This document shows positions 12,005 through 23,900 of a stretch of DNA of 64,000 nucleotides, piece by piece. The notes below the pieces were generated by a model, which was not told the origin of the DNA, did no database searches, and saw only the letters and a list, made by a program, of their open reading frames with translations. A program made the translations under genes and the position numbers. Positions within the stretch are counted from its first letter, which is position 1. Each line of letters starts with the position of its first letter. Origin of the DNA: Capitella teleta (lineage: Eukaryota > Annelida > Polychaeta > Capitellidae); assembly GCA_000328365.1 (NCBI GenBank), contig KB292914.1:270468-334467 (forward strand). Direction: 5' to 3'.

Positions 12005-12261
12005 TCATAACGCACTTGCTATAATTGGCCGCTCCACCGAACACGTGTAAAATATTTTCACTGGTCCAGGTTGCACATTGCTGACTTCGTACGTCTGACT
12101 GTAGAAGAAGAAATCCTCATCGTCTTCACAGAATGATATCCTCACAGGCCGCCTGGTAAGTTGTTGGTATTCCGAATACTCTCCTCCGAATTTTCCTCTT
12201 GATCCTGACATGCCGCATGGCACGCAGTTGAGTGACCACTCACCGATGCAGTCAGCCATCG
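12005..12261 (-). CDS. Candidate 3'-terminal exon, thrombospondin-1-like start, gene unknown
   Basis: After the acceptor TTACTTTCAG the minus strand is open for 84 codons to a TGA at 12005. The product begins MADCIGEWSLNCVPCGMSGS and later has FCEDDEDFFFY and KIFYTCSVERP. The W-S-x-x-C-x-x-C-G spacing recalls a thrombospondin type-1 fold, but the rest does not confirm it. If this is real, the upstream exons would lie in or beyond the assembly gap. An internal strong donor (ATCG|GTGAGT) near the exon start is a caution. Confidence 0.4.
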
Positions 12262-12733
12262 CTGAAAGTAAAATCAAATGTCACTCATTATACGCATTAA
12301 TCACACAAGAAATACATTAATACGGTTTCTATGTAATTGTCTTTTGTTAGCGCTGTTCAATCTAAGTTATTACTGCAGTCATCGCTGTGTACTGTATATA
12401 GGCCTTTGTAATAATACATGCGAAAACATGTATCGCGGAGATTTGACCTTAACGGACATACATCAATGAATCATGAATACGTCACTGCCATTAATTGTTT
12501 TCTAACTGTTTTTGCCCATTCATCATATCTGATATAAATAATTATTAGGCCTAATAGTCGCCAGTATTTCTGTTCTAGTTCTAGTTGACATTTGACGCAT
12601 TGAGACACTCGCTACTATAGTACATTTGTATACACATACAGCCTGATACAATGTAATGGATGACTGAAGCGAATACGAACACGATATGCCGGTGCCGAGA
12701 ACACACGCGTGACAAACATATGGGCACCCCCAA

Positions 12734-12784
12734 CACACACACACACACAAGCGCACACGCACACACACACGCACACACACACCA

Positions 12785-12866
<82 letters not shown>
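12734..12866. repeat. (CA)n microsatellite running into the gap
   Basis: An almost pure CA dinucleotide tract with a few G and T interruptions at its left end. It continues up to the first N, so its true length is unknown and it probably caused the assembly break. Confidence 0.97.
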
Positions 12867-13643
12867 NNNNNNNNNNNNNNNNNNNNNNNNNNNNNNNNNN
12901 NNNNNNNNNNNNNNNNNNNNNNNNNNNNNNNNNNNNNNNNNNNNNNNNNNNNNNNNNNNNNNNNNNNNNNNNNNNNNNNNNNNNNNNNNNNNNNNNNNNN
13001 NNNNNNNNNNNNNNNNNNNNNNNNNNNNNNNNNNNNNNNNNNNNNNNNNNNNNNNNNNNNNNNNNNNNNNNNNNNNNNNNNNNNNNNNNNNNNNNNNNNN
13101 NNNNNNNNNNNNNNNNNNNNNNNNNNNNNNNNNNNNNNNNNNNNNNNNNNNNNNNNNNNNNNNNNNNNNNNNNNNNNNNNNNNNNNNNNNNNNNNNNNNN
13201 NNNNNNNNNNNNNNNNNNNNNNNNNNNNNNNNNNNNNNNNNNNNNNNNNNNNNNNNNNNNNNNNNNNNNNNNNNNNNNNNNNNNNNNNNNNNNNNNNNNN
13301 NNNNNNNNNNNNNNNNNNNNNNNNNNNNNNNNNNNNNNNNNNNNNNNNNNNNNNNNNNNNNNNNNNNNNNNNNNNNNNNNNNNNNNNNNNNNNNNNNNNN
13401 NNNNNNNNNNNNNNNNNNNNNNNNNNNNNNNNNNNNNNNNNNNNNNNNNNNNNNNNNNNNNNNNNNNNNNNNNNNNNNNNNNNNNNNNNNNNNNNNNNNN
13501 NNNNNNNNNNNNNNNNNNNNNNNNNNNNNNNNNNNNNNNNNNNNNNNNNNNNNNNNNNNNNNNNNNNNNNNNNNNNNNNNNNNNNNNNNNNNNNNNNNNN
13601 NNNNNNNNNNNNNNNNNNNNNNNNNNNNNNNNNNNNNNNNNNN
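12867..13643. other. Assembly gap (777 N)
   Basis: Unresolved bases. Any open frames drawn across it are meaningless. Confidence 1.
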
Positions 13644-15123
13644 CAATTTGGAGCCATGCCCACTCTTCCTAAACATTAACATCGTGGCTCCAGGTAATCG
13701 GCCGCGGAAAGAGAACGGGCTCTCGAGATGCAGCACCACAACCCACGTACTGCCACCGCTACTGGCTGCGATATACCTCACCCGCCACTAAGCCACCCCG
13801 ACGAAGAAAAGCTTTTGTCCCACCCTGACTTTGTTTATAACTCACTCTTTCTATTTATAGATTCTTTATAAATTTAATAATGCACCAGCATCTGTCCTTC
13901 CATCACACGATAAATGACATGAGTAGCTAGGTCACCAAGCGACGTATCAGTCTATACTGTATACTCTATAAATAGTCTTTAGTATATACTGTACCCTCCA
14001 TAATAATTATACACAAACAAGGAATATTCATCCTTGGAATAAAAATAATGACATCTAGGCGATCATGGGTTCAAAAAAATTAGTCACAGATGCATGGCAT
14101 TCCAAAGGTTTTCCAATAATTCTGTGATATCCAATATTTCCGGGTGATCTTTGGATTTACACTATGGTGAAGTATAACAATAAAAGGCATATTTCTTTGA
14201 TGTACGCAAACAGAATATTGAAAGCAGTTAGCGATCAGCATAGTGTCATTTCCGATTATTTCTTTTGGTTTATCGACGTAGATTCTAAGAGTTCCTTGTC
14301 AGTAGAATCATCAAATTCGTGCAGATAAATTCCTCATCAACCTGCAGCCTATGTTTATACCCCGCATGTAAATTCAAAGATTTAGCAGTTCATAATGACG
14401 ACCAACCTTTAAAACCGTCTCAACAGTCAACACATCTGATGGTCTAAGCCAATCCACGTCCAACAGGTCCACGATTCACATTGAGCTTCATGTCAGGCAT
14501 CTTTCACAAAATCGATCTCACGGATTTTAATAACTTCTCCAATCATGATGGAAGTGTGCGTGCGTGCGTAATCACAGATACCGCCGATATATTTCCATTC
14601 TTAGAGCAGAGCCAGACCTCAATGATTCTAATTGAGATACCATCGTACGCGTATATGAGTTCTGACGTACAATATCGACAATGCAGGAAATATATTTCAG
14701 CAGTAATATATCTCGGTGCTGGATGCGGGGTATGCTGGTGTCGAAGAGAATTTTCTACGAAGACTGTTGTAATTATATGTTACCTTCATTGACTGTTAAA
14801 AGTGGAGGGGTGTCATATAGTGGAGTGGTGGTGATCATTCGATTTGAATGTAATTAGCATGTACATCCCGAGGCTCCAGTATTCTATTTGTAAATGTTGA
14901 ATATTTAACGTTTATGGAAAATTATAAATGCCTTGATCATGCATATAATTATGTTTATCAGATGTAAATAGTAATTGTACTGCTTACGTTCAAAATTATG
15001 CTCAATCGATAAAGACATAAATGTTGAGTACGAAATAATTACATATGTTCAATATCAGCAGAAAAGGTAACCGAGAGCATTTTTTTCTTTATGAGCCATA
15101 TGCATGAATGAACATATTATTTA
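13644..15123. other. No gene seen
   Basis: I see no exon with credible splice sites on either strand. At 13690-13795 the sequence is less AT-rich, and its minus strand contains a tRNA A-box-like word (TGGCTTAGTGG) but no clear B box, so I do not call a tRNA or SINE. Confidence 0.5.
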
Positions 15124-15553
15124 TGTGACCGCTCGCGCCGAAACCCGCGCTAAGTCACTGAGCATTTCCTGAGAAACAAGCCCTGAGAGGTCAGATGGGT
15201 TCAAAATGTTGATTTTCATGTTTTGATGGCGAAATAAAGAAAACATATCCTCTTTCCTAACATGCAAGAATCACATCAGTCTGTGACCAATAATTTCTTA
15301 TATTCTGAATATAATTAAGCCCGTTGTATTAGCAGTGGAATCATTTTGAATATTTGCCAACCTTTTAATGCGAATTTCTCATTTTCGATTACATGTGGGG
15401 TTGATCGAAAAACAGGCGGTAACTTTTGAAGTACGGCTCCGATTTAGATGATTCTTGCACCAAACTGAATGGATTTGTATCAGCTATTAGGAGGTATTAA
15501 AGCCTAAAAATGTGACAATACGACTTAAAGCGGGTTTCGCGCGAGGGGTCACA
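15124..15553. mobile_element. TIR-bounded MITE of about 430 bp
   Basis: The left end TGTGACCGCTCGCGCCGAAA is mirrored by the right end, which in reverse complement reads TGTGACCCCTCGCGCGAAAC. The match continues through CCCGC--TAAGTC for about 33 bases. The GC-rich ends stand out in AT-rich surroundings. There is no coding capacity, and the target duplication is not clear. Confidence 0.55.
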
Positions 15554-17359
15554 AGTATGTTCAGAGTATATACCTGGTTGCCTATACCCGCATGTTAAAT
15601 CACAGACGGTTCAAAAGATATGGATATATAAAATTAAGAGAAACAAGAAATACAAGGAAATGGTGCCATTTTAAACTTCCACGTCGCAAACCCAGTCGAT
15701 GCAGTTAATTACTATCCTATCAAAGGCCGAAATGAATTCACCTTACCAAAAAAAAAAAAAAAAAAAAAAAAAAAAGAAAAAAAGATCTACGTCAAACGTA
15801 CAAAACGGTAATAGGTTAAAAGAAAAAAAAAATCAATCTTAAGGTTGGTTCAAACTCCTCCCAAACAACCCCAGACGTGTGTGCCAAATTGTGTTGGAGC
15901 GCGAGATTTAGTACAGAAGTTTCTATGCCATAAACAATATTCAATATCATAATAGTACATGCAACCAACTCTAACATCATAGAAAACACAAGACAGCGAT
16001 GCGCTGAAACAGCTTTTATTTACCATTTGACAGAATATAAAAAGAGTCAGTTACAATGCAAATGTCATTTGGCGTCCAGCCCTCCAGCCACAGCAGTCAT
16101 AGTTAAAGGGATCAATAGATCAGCAACTTAACCGGCGGCACAGGAATAAAACCGGCCTCTCACAGTTCCAGATGCCGATACCATGTTCCACCTTCGACAT
16201 GCACGTTGCTATGGCTACACAATTATTGAATCCCGCTCAAAAGAAACACTCCGCTCCTGGGTCCTGGGTGTTTTAATGCCTTAAATGAATGATTATGTTA
16301 TCAACTTCACCAAGAAGTTGGTGTCGGGTGCGGTGTAACAAGAAAGGAAAATGTGCAGAGAGAGTGGGCCAAAGAGGACAGGAGGCGGAGAAAAACACCG
16401 GATGTGACGTCAGGATGGAGCGTTCTTTTTACTCACATATGTAAGACGAATGTCTTTGTAATATGCAGGTTACCTTCAAGATATCTTGGATGGATCCAAG
16501 GTTTTACAGCTTTTTATCAATTTGCAGAAACTTCATTTCACTCACGAAAGACAATGTTCCCAATTTGCAAACCTTTTTCATCGAATTTTGAAGAATGTTA
16601 TGAATTTCGGATGTTGCGTTCAAAACCTGTACATACTCAATTCTGATGGTCTGATTATTTTCTTGGAGGTTTGTAAACAAAAACATTGTCTCTCATTCGC
16701 AGGAAGAGTATCCCTAATATTTCGCTATCAGCTCTGAAGAGCATCATTTTTTAGGGGAAAGAAATGATTAAGTGAGCATATTAATGAATGAGTGTAATAT
16801 GGCACTAATTTAGAAGTTATAACACAATTTCCAGACCGAATTAATCCATCAAACACGAAATACACTGGATGCATGTTCACGCGAATGTTCCTTGGTTCAA
16901 CCTGAATCAACCGAAGCCATATCATCCCTCAAGTTTAGAAGAGAAACCTGAAGAAAAATGAGCTCCACCAAAACAAGGAACTCTTGAACATTCAGGTGAA
17001 CATGCAGATTAAAGACTATTATATGGCTCTGTTTGAGTTTAACATTTTGAAAACCGTACCGAGAATGTCTACAACAGTAAATAACAATTTGAATTTTCAG
17101 TGCAAACTCTATTTATATCACAGTTTTTGCTTATTTATGCAGAAAAAAAAAAAAAAAAAGGAGAAGCATAAAAACCCCAACTAATCTGTTCGATTACATG
17201 TATCAAAATGGACGGATTTCCTTTCGACTTAACTCAAGTTTGCAGCTTAAGAGGCACGTCTATATATATTGCTATAAAAATAACAACAACAAATAATCAC
17301 GATTCTTAATCAGAGGGCACATGTGAGGTTAAATACTGAAAACTTTCAAACTGATAAAA
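15554..17359. other. Intergenic, no gene seen
   Basis: AT-rich DNA with a poly(A) run near 15750-15775 and another near 17143-17159. Short open frames around 16350-16740 lack splice sites and family resemblance. Confidence 0.55.
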
Positions 17360-17365
17360 TTTAAT
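17360..17365 (-). terminator. Possible poly(A) signal ATTAAA of the cysteine-rich gene
   Basis: The common variant hexamer ATTAAA lies about 43 bases past the stop codon on the minus strand. That would give a very short 3' UTR. Confidence 0.35.
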
Positions 17366-17407
17366 AGAGAAACAAACAAGGAGAGACCCAATAAAAGATT
17401 CAGACAT

Positions 17408-17919
17408 TTAAACTAAGAGTTTGACACAGAGAGCGATGATGATTCCGAATGAGTAGGATATTCCAGCGAAGACAGAATTTCCTGCACGGTTGACACCATT
17501 GAGAAGATCACCGTTGCCAAGGTTACCGAGGAAGCACTTCTGGCACAACTGCAGCAACAATACGAAGTGAGTACATAAGATGGGTTAAAATGGTGCTGGA
17601 TGTAGAACACAGTGTAATTCTGATTGAGCTACGAACCTTATTATCGTCGACCGTGTTACAGCTTTCGTAAGTGTGGTCATCGGTGCAGGTTTGATTGTAA
17701 CAGCCGCGGTAGTGCATAGGAACATTGTCAACGAGGTCAATAGCGTAGAATGACTGAAAAGTAAGAGATGTTATTAAGTTTTCACGAGATCATAAAATAA
17801 ACTTACCCAGCAATACAATCCTTCAGCTGCAGAGCAGACTTGGGTTTGGTCTTCAGTTGTCGGCGCCTCGTTGCATTTTCCCGGATTTCTCGCATCGGGC
17901 AAGCAGGTATAGCATTTAA
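17408..17919 (-). other. Ly6/uPAR-like domain exons and hydrophobic C-terminal tail
   Basis: Exons 17919-17807, 17753-17637 and 17548-17408 encode VKCYTC, LYCWSFYAIDLVD, HYRGCYNQTC, YESCNTVDDNKLCQKC and FLGNLGNGDLL. This order of cysteines and the LYCW and RGC motifs are those of three-finger Ly6 proteins. Ten cysteines are present, but the family's closing CN is GN here. After NRAGNS a hydrophobic stretch (VFAGISYSFGIIIALCV, then KLLV) ends the protein, as expected for a GPI signal. The lysine near the end leaves a short transmembrane anchor possible. Confidence 0.75.
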
Positions 17920-20900
17920 CTATAAGAGACACGCGGTTGGTGTTTGAATTGCCTCATTCTCCATCAATATATTACCTCCACACTTGTCTCCTGTGGCGGT
18001 TGGGGTCAGTGCGTAATCATTGTTCTTACATTCTGCGCACGCTTCGGCTTGGTCGATGCAGTAGTTGCAATTGTCCAGGTCGTTTTGGTTCCTGCAGCCT
18101 TGAAATAGAAATAAATAATAAGAACGCGATACCTTGGTGACGACAAAGGATAATTAAGACAGTAGCATAATAAACTGTTCATTTTGTATCCGAAAGTGTA
18201 ATGAATACCCACTGAGACAACTTGTTTTATCGGCATTGAGGGAGTACATGTTTGAGCATTTCGTGCATTCATGAAGTCCTTCGGCACTCACATCAGTGCA
18301 GGCGATGCAGTTGCTGAAGAGCAGAGAGCTGCACACTGTAAAGGAATAGATCAAAATATTATGTAATCGACTAATCCGGTCCACGAAAGCACTTACAAGA
18401 GCACTTTCCTGTGGAGTCCACGGCATAGCCACTCGCACACTTCAGGCACTTGGTTGCGTCACACGACTCACAGTTTGAGGAGCATACTGTGAAACATAAT
18501 GGTACTATAACTGGATGGCATCACCACGTTGAAAACTAACGCTGGCAGGATCCATCGGAGAGCTGAACGGACCCATCCTGACAAGTGTCACACTCTAAAC
18601 CTTTTCCGTGTTTAACAGAGCATGCCAAACAGTATTGAGGACAGTTGCCGCAATCGAGGCCGTTGAGGACGAATTTGCTCAGACATTCCGTGCAGGTCAT
18701 AATTTTGTGACCATTATCCTCACACGTTTTGCAATTGAACGGACACTCTGCAAAGGTGAAAGGTCAGCCTCACGGTCATCCTGGAATATGAATATAATTA
18801 TATGTAGTACCTTTGCACTCTGTTCGGGAATCGGTCAAGCCGTATCCGGCGTAACACTCATTGGTCAAGCACAAAGCAGCACCGATGTCAGAGTCCCATT
18901 CGCACGTTTTGCAGTTATCGGGGCAATCTGTGGAAATCATGCATGTGTCGAGGTGTCAGTGAATTTGTATTTAACTCACCAACGCAGATTTTGTCGTCAT
19001 TGCGGCAGTATCCTGTAAGGCATTTGTTCGCGTCGCACAATGATTCCTTTTCAACTGAACACTTTGAGCAGAAGTCAGCGCATCCTGTTGTGTGAGATTC
19101 AAGTGTATTTTTTAACCGTCCACGGTGGGATGTCTCTATTTACTTGCGCATTTTCCGCTCTCATCAACGACATAGCCATCCTCGCACTGGTCGTTGTCGC
19201 ATTTACCGGGGCCGGCTGAGTTACACTGCTCGCAGTTGGCGGCACACGCTGTTGTATACACCACAGAGAACCCTAAGATATCAAACTTTTGAATATAGAC
19301 TCACCAGAACATTTGTTGTTATCAAAGACGTATTTCTCGTCGCATTCGTCACACTTCTCGTTGTTGTTGTCACATCTCTTGCAGTTACTTGGACATTCTG
19401 GAAACTTTAAACCTTAAAATGCGCTCAAATCAAAACCAGGCAGCCAACCTCCGCACTTCTTCACGCTCGTCAAGCCGTAACCGGTTTTGCAGGAAGCCGT
19501 GTCGCATTCAAAGTTGGCCGTCGCTGTGTTGTATGTGCACAAATCACAATTTACAGGACATTCTATGCGCAGCAAAACGTTAATTCACCAAGTTGGACAG
19601 GGCCTTGGCCTACGAACCTTTACATTCTTTGCGTGCATCCGTTAAATCACGAGCGTACTGCGCTTCACAGTTGCCAGTGCAAATCGTCTGCTGGTTGGCC
19701 AAGTCGTACGTACATGATCCACATTTAGTGGGGCATTCTGTAGCAGGGATAATTTTATGCATGCGAATATTATGATAATATTATATGTATACCGTGGCAA
19801 GCGCCGGAGTGCAGTACGTAACCGTTGTTGCAATCGGTGCAAACATAAGTATCTTGTCCGTTATCCTGCAGAATAACATTGCAATGCAAGCATCCATCGG
19901 GGCATTCTGAAAGAATATTTGATTAAAGGAAACGGCGTCATTTGGAAGAAATATGCGACTCACGAATGCATCCATACGAACGGCGGGTCAGTCCGTATCC
20001 GTCTTCACACTGTTGGTCCAAACACCAGGTCTCCCCGTCTCTGTATTCACAGCGAGCGCATTTATCGGGGCAATCTGTTTGATATATCCAGGTGACACAC
20101 AGAAGGCACAGTATGAGATGGTGCTCACCGAAACAGGTGACTGCGTTAGATGTCAGAAGCTGAGCCCGGTTCGTGTAGCAGCCGCGGTCCACACAAGCAG
20201 TGGCTTGACCTGTAGTGTGTTTACAATATTCACAACCGGCAGGGCAATCTGGAAGAATAATTCTCAGTGGTGATGGATGGTGTGATTTGTGATCTTGCAC
20301 TGACTGTAGCACTCGTAGGAATTACTGACGAAATTCTGCGCAAATCCATCCTGACATTCATTTGGGTGACACATGGTGTCACCTAGGTTGTCGTCGTAGT
20401 AACAACGCATGCAGTTACTAGGGCATGCTATAACAGGTCCAAAAAGGGATGGGCGTCATAAGGCGAGCGTGTATAACACATACCGTGACAGGTTTTATCA
20501 GAATTCCTCATGGCATATGCGTCGATGCAGCCATCGTCCACACACTGCATGCTGTCTGAGGCGCTGTCATATGTACACACTGCGCAAGCCAGTGGACACG
20601 CTGCAGACAAACTAAGATGCAACCGACTGAGGCTGAAATGGACAGCTCACCAATGCACAACTCCCAGTTCTCATCCATGTCAGTGATTTGGTTCCATTCT
20701 GACGTCTGAGGTGACTTGATGAGGCCAAGGAAAGATGCTCTGCATTTACTGCAGATGATCTCGGTCTTGTCAAATGTGCATTTAGCACAACCATCACTGC
20801 AGGCTATCAGATGCAAAACACAAGGCATACTTTAAGTGTAAACATGGTGTTACTGACCGATGCAAACATCTTGCTTGATGAGTTCATATGAAGTGGAACA

Positions 20901-23900
20901 TTTGTCAGTGTCGCAGACAGATATTGTGTCCCCTGAACTGGCATCTTCGACCGCTGAGCATTCCAAACAACCTTCTTCGCAGTCTGTTCAAATTAATTAA
21001 TACATATCTTTATTCATACACACAAGTGATATAAAATGAACAAAAAAAAAAAAAAAAAAAAATCAAAAATCAAAAAAAAAAAAAAAAAAAAAAAAAAAAT
21101 TATAGAAGAAGCCATCGAAGTTTTCAGTATTTCAAACTCACCTATGCACAGGCCTTTGGAGGTGCGGGCGTAATGGCGCAAACACCCGTTCTTTTCGCAC
21201 TTAGTAGTAGTTCCCTCGTAGTAGCAAGTCGCACAATTTTCAGGACATTCTACGAGAAGAGCATTGTAAACCTAAATTAGAATAGTGTCGAAGACCTACC
21301 CTGACATGTTCCTGAATGGTACACATAACCAGGCATGCAGTAACCAGCAGGACAATATTGTGTGTCGCCATTCCGAGTCTTGTAAGTTGTCACCAAACAA
21401 CCACCCGCTGGTTCTATATTAGCAAAAACAAAGAAGCTTCACTATTAGAAGGCATCCACTTTGACGTAACTCACTATTGCATTTTTCGTTTGTATCCACT
21501 TGTCCATGCTTGCAGTAAGTCTCTGAAAATATACAGCGATGGTTAGATGGTTAGATAACTAAATGCTTTTATTCGAGTAGGACCCACTTTTGCATGTTTG
21601 TGAAGTCCTTTCGTAACCATAATCTACTTTACATTCATCCTTGTCACATAAGTCGGGGATTTCGATCGTTGTATCGCAAATTTTGCAATTATCGTCACAC
21701 TCTGTAGAAAGAAAAGGTTGACGTTTTCACTGCACTAAAAAAGGCTGAAGATTCATACTCTTGCATGTACTGTTGTGGGAATTGTATCCATAACCCTCTT
21801 GACAGTTGGTCGTCATGCAAGTATTCGCGGTCGAACAGCTGTACACTCCTTGGGCATTGTTCTTCTGAGTGCAATTTGGGTCACATTCTAAAAAATGGAA
21901 GGTGACGCAATGAATCAATGTAATCATATATTCTGCTTACGCTGGCAAACGTCATTTATCCGCGTGTAGCCTACTTGACACCCGCCCGGCAAGCATTTAC
22001 CTTCTTCCTCACACTTCTCACAATTATCCGCACATTCTGTGGATATAATAATTAAATTATAAGGAATCTTCACATTCAAAATTAATCTCGTGACATCGTT
22101 TGAGGGTACCAGGCATATAGGCCATTAAACAATTGGTTTCTATTGAATACAATAAATGTTGTGCAACTCGGCCAAACAAACAGCTGCTTTATTCATTGTT
22201 TGCGTAGCATTCAGAAAAATAATATAGCGTCATATTGTGTCAGTTACCATGGTAACCAATCATCCTTTCATTGGAAAAGGCATGGTTACTTGATTAGCTC
22301 GAGGGAAAAGAAAGAAACCCAAACAAAAGTTTCGCCACTCACTTTTGCATGACGAGTTAGTCTGCTCGAAGAAATGGTACTGATCGCATCCGTCCGAATC
22401 GCACTTTTCTATTCCATTCGTATTGCAATCATGACAATTGGCTGCGCAGGCGTCGTCCTCTATTGATGGGATATTAGTCAGAGAATTATTATTGAGGTGT
22501 GCGCATTGACATTTACTTATGCATGTCCTGGATGTGGTATTGAAGAAGAAATCATCTTTACATTGATCAGGGTCACATTTGTCCTTCATGTCATCACTGG
22601 AACATTTATTGCAATTGGCGTCACATTCTGAAAAAACGAAAAGTGTCGTATAAAATAATTAATATAAAAAAAAAAAAAAAAAAAAAAATAAGGAGATCAG
22701 TTTCACTTATTTACGTTCGCATGTTCGCGCGTCTGTATTCAATGAATATTTGTTAGCACACGATCCTGATCCAGTAGAGCACTTAAGCCTTTGGTCATCT
22801 ATCAAACAATCACTTGTGGCTGAAAAAAAAAAGACGGATAGGCGTGAACATATTGGGTATTTTTATTTAACTCAGTATGCTCCATCTATGCATCTATGCA
22901 TCGATGGGGAGGGGGTGGGGGTTAATGTAGCCCATATTAGAAGGGTTAGTTCATGCTGCTATACCTACAATAGACAGCAGAGATGACACCCTACTGGCAT
23001 ATAACTCGTACAAATATATAAATTTTTTTCATTGCATTTTAGAACCAACAACATTTAAATTTGAGGATATAACAAAGGGACTTACTCGTGCAATCGCAAC
23101 TGTTACAGTTAGCAGTGCACTCCTTGCAAATACCACTCTCTCTGTCATAACCCCAGCCACTATCACATCCGCCAACTTTGCATTTGCCGCCCTCATCACA
23201 CTCCAAACAGTGGTCAGCGCATTCTGAAGATCAAAAGCGTAAACTCAGCGTGAATAATCGACCATTGAATGTTACCGATGCATTTGTTCTCTTGACTCTC
23301 ATAAGCTGATCCCTTCACGCAACCATCTGGATCACACTGATCTTTCACGGAACATTTGGTGCAATTATCGGCACAAGCTGCAAAGGATAATACAACTGAG
23401 CAACGACTGGAGAGGTGAAGAATATTCGTATACCCTCGCAAGAATCTGAATCCTCCACCCATAGGAAATTTGGTTTGCAGCCGTCCCAGTCACACCTGGG
23501 CTCACCAGCTGAATCTAGGTAACAAGTCACACAGTTTCCCGGGCAACCTGGAAATTGAATGCAGTATTAATTTGATACACCGAGTGAATACTTAAATGAC
23601 GCACCGACGCAAATATTGTCGTCAGAATTTGGGTTCTGAACATAGTTCTGTCTGCATTTGCCATCATTGCAGACGACACCATCACTGACCGAAGAATCAA
23701 AATGACACGCCGCACACCCAGTTGGACAAGCTAAGAGGGTTTAGCATTTGTAAATCTCTGGCTAAAATTAAGTATGGGTGACTAACCTTTGCATGTGCGA
23801 TCGGGATTCATGATGTAGCCTTCCTTACAGCGGCCAAACACACACACTCCTTCTTCAACTGACACATCAGCATCGTACTCACAGAAGCTGCAACCTTTCG

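Noticed and set aside
12615-13791. Several long open frames of 290-390 codons across the assembly gap
   Set aside because: They consist of N-derived unknown residues and a CA repeat; no coding evidence.
18601-20640. Plus-strand open frames opposite the cysteine-rich exons
   Set aside because: They are antisense shadows of GC-richer exons and cross introns of the real gene.
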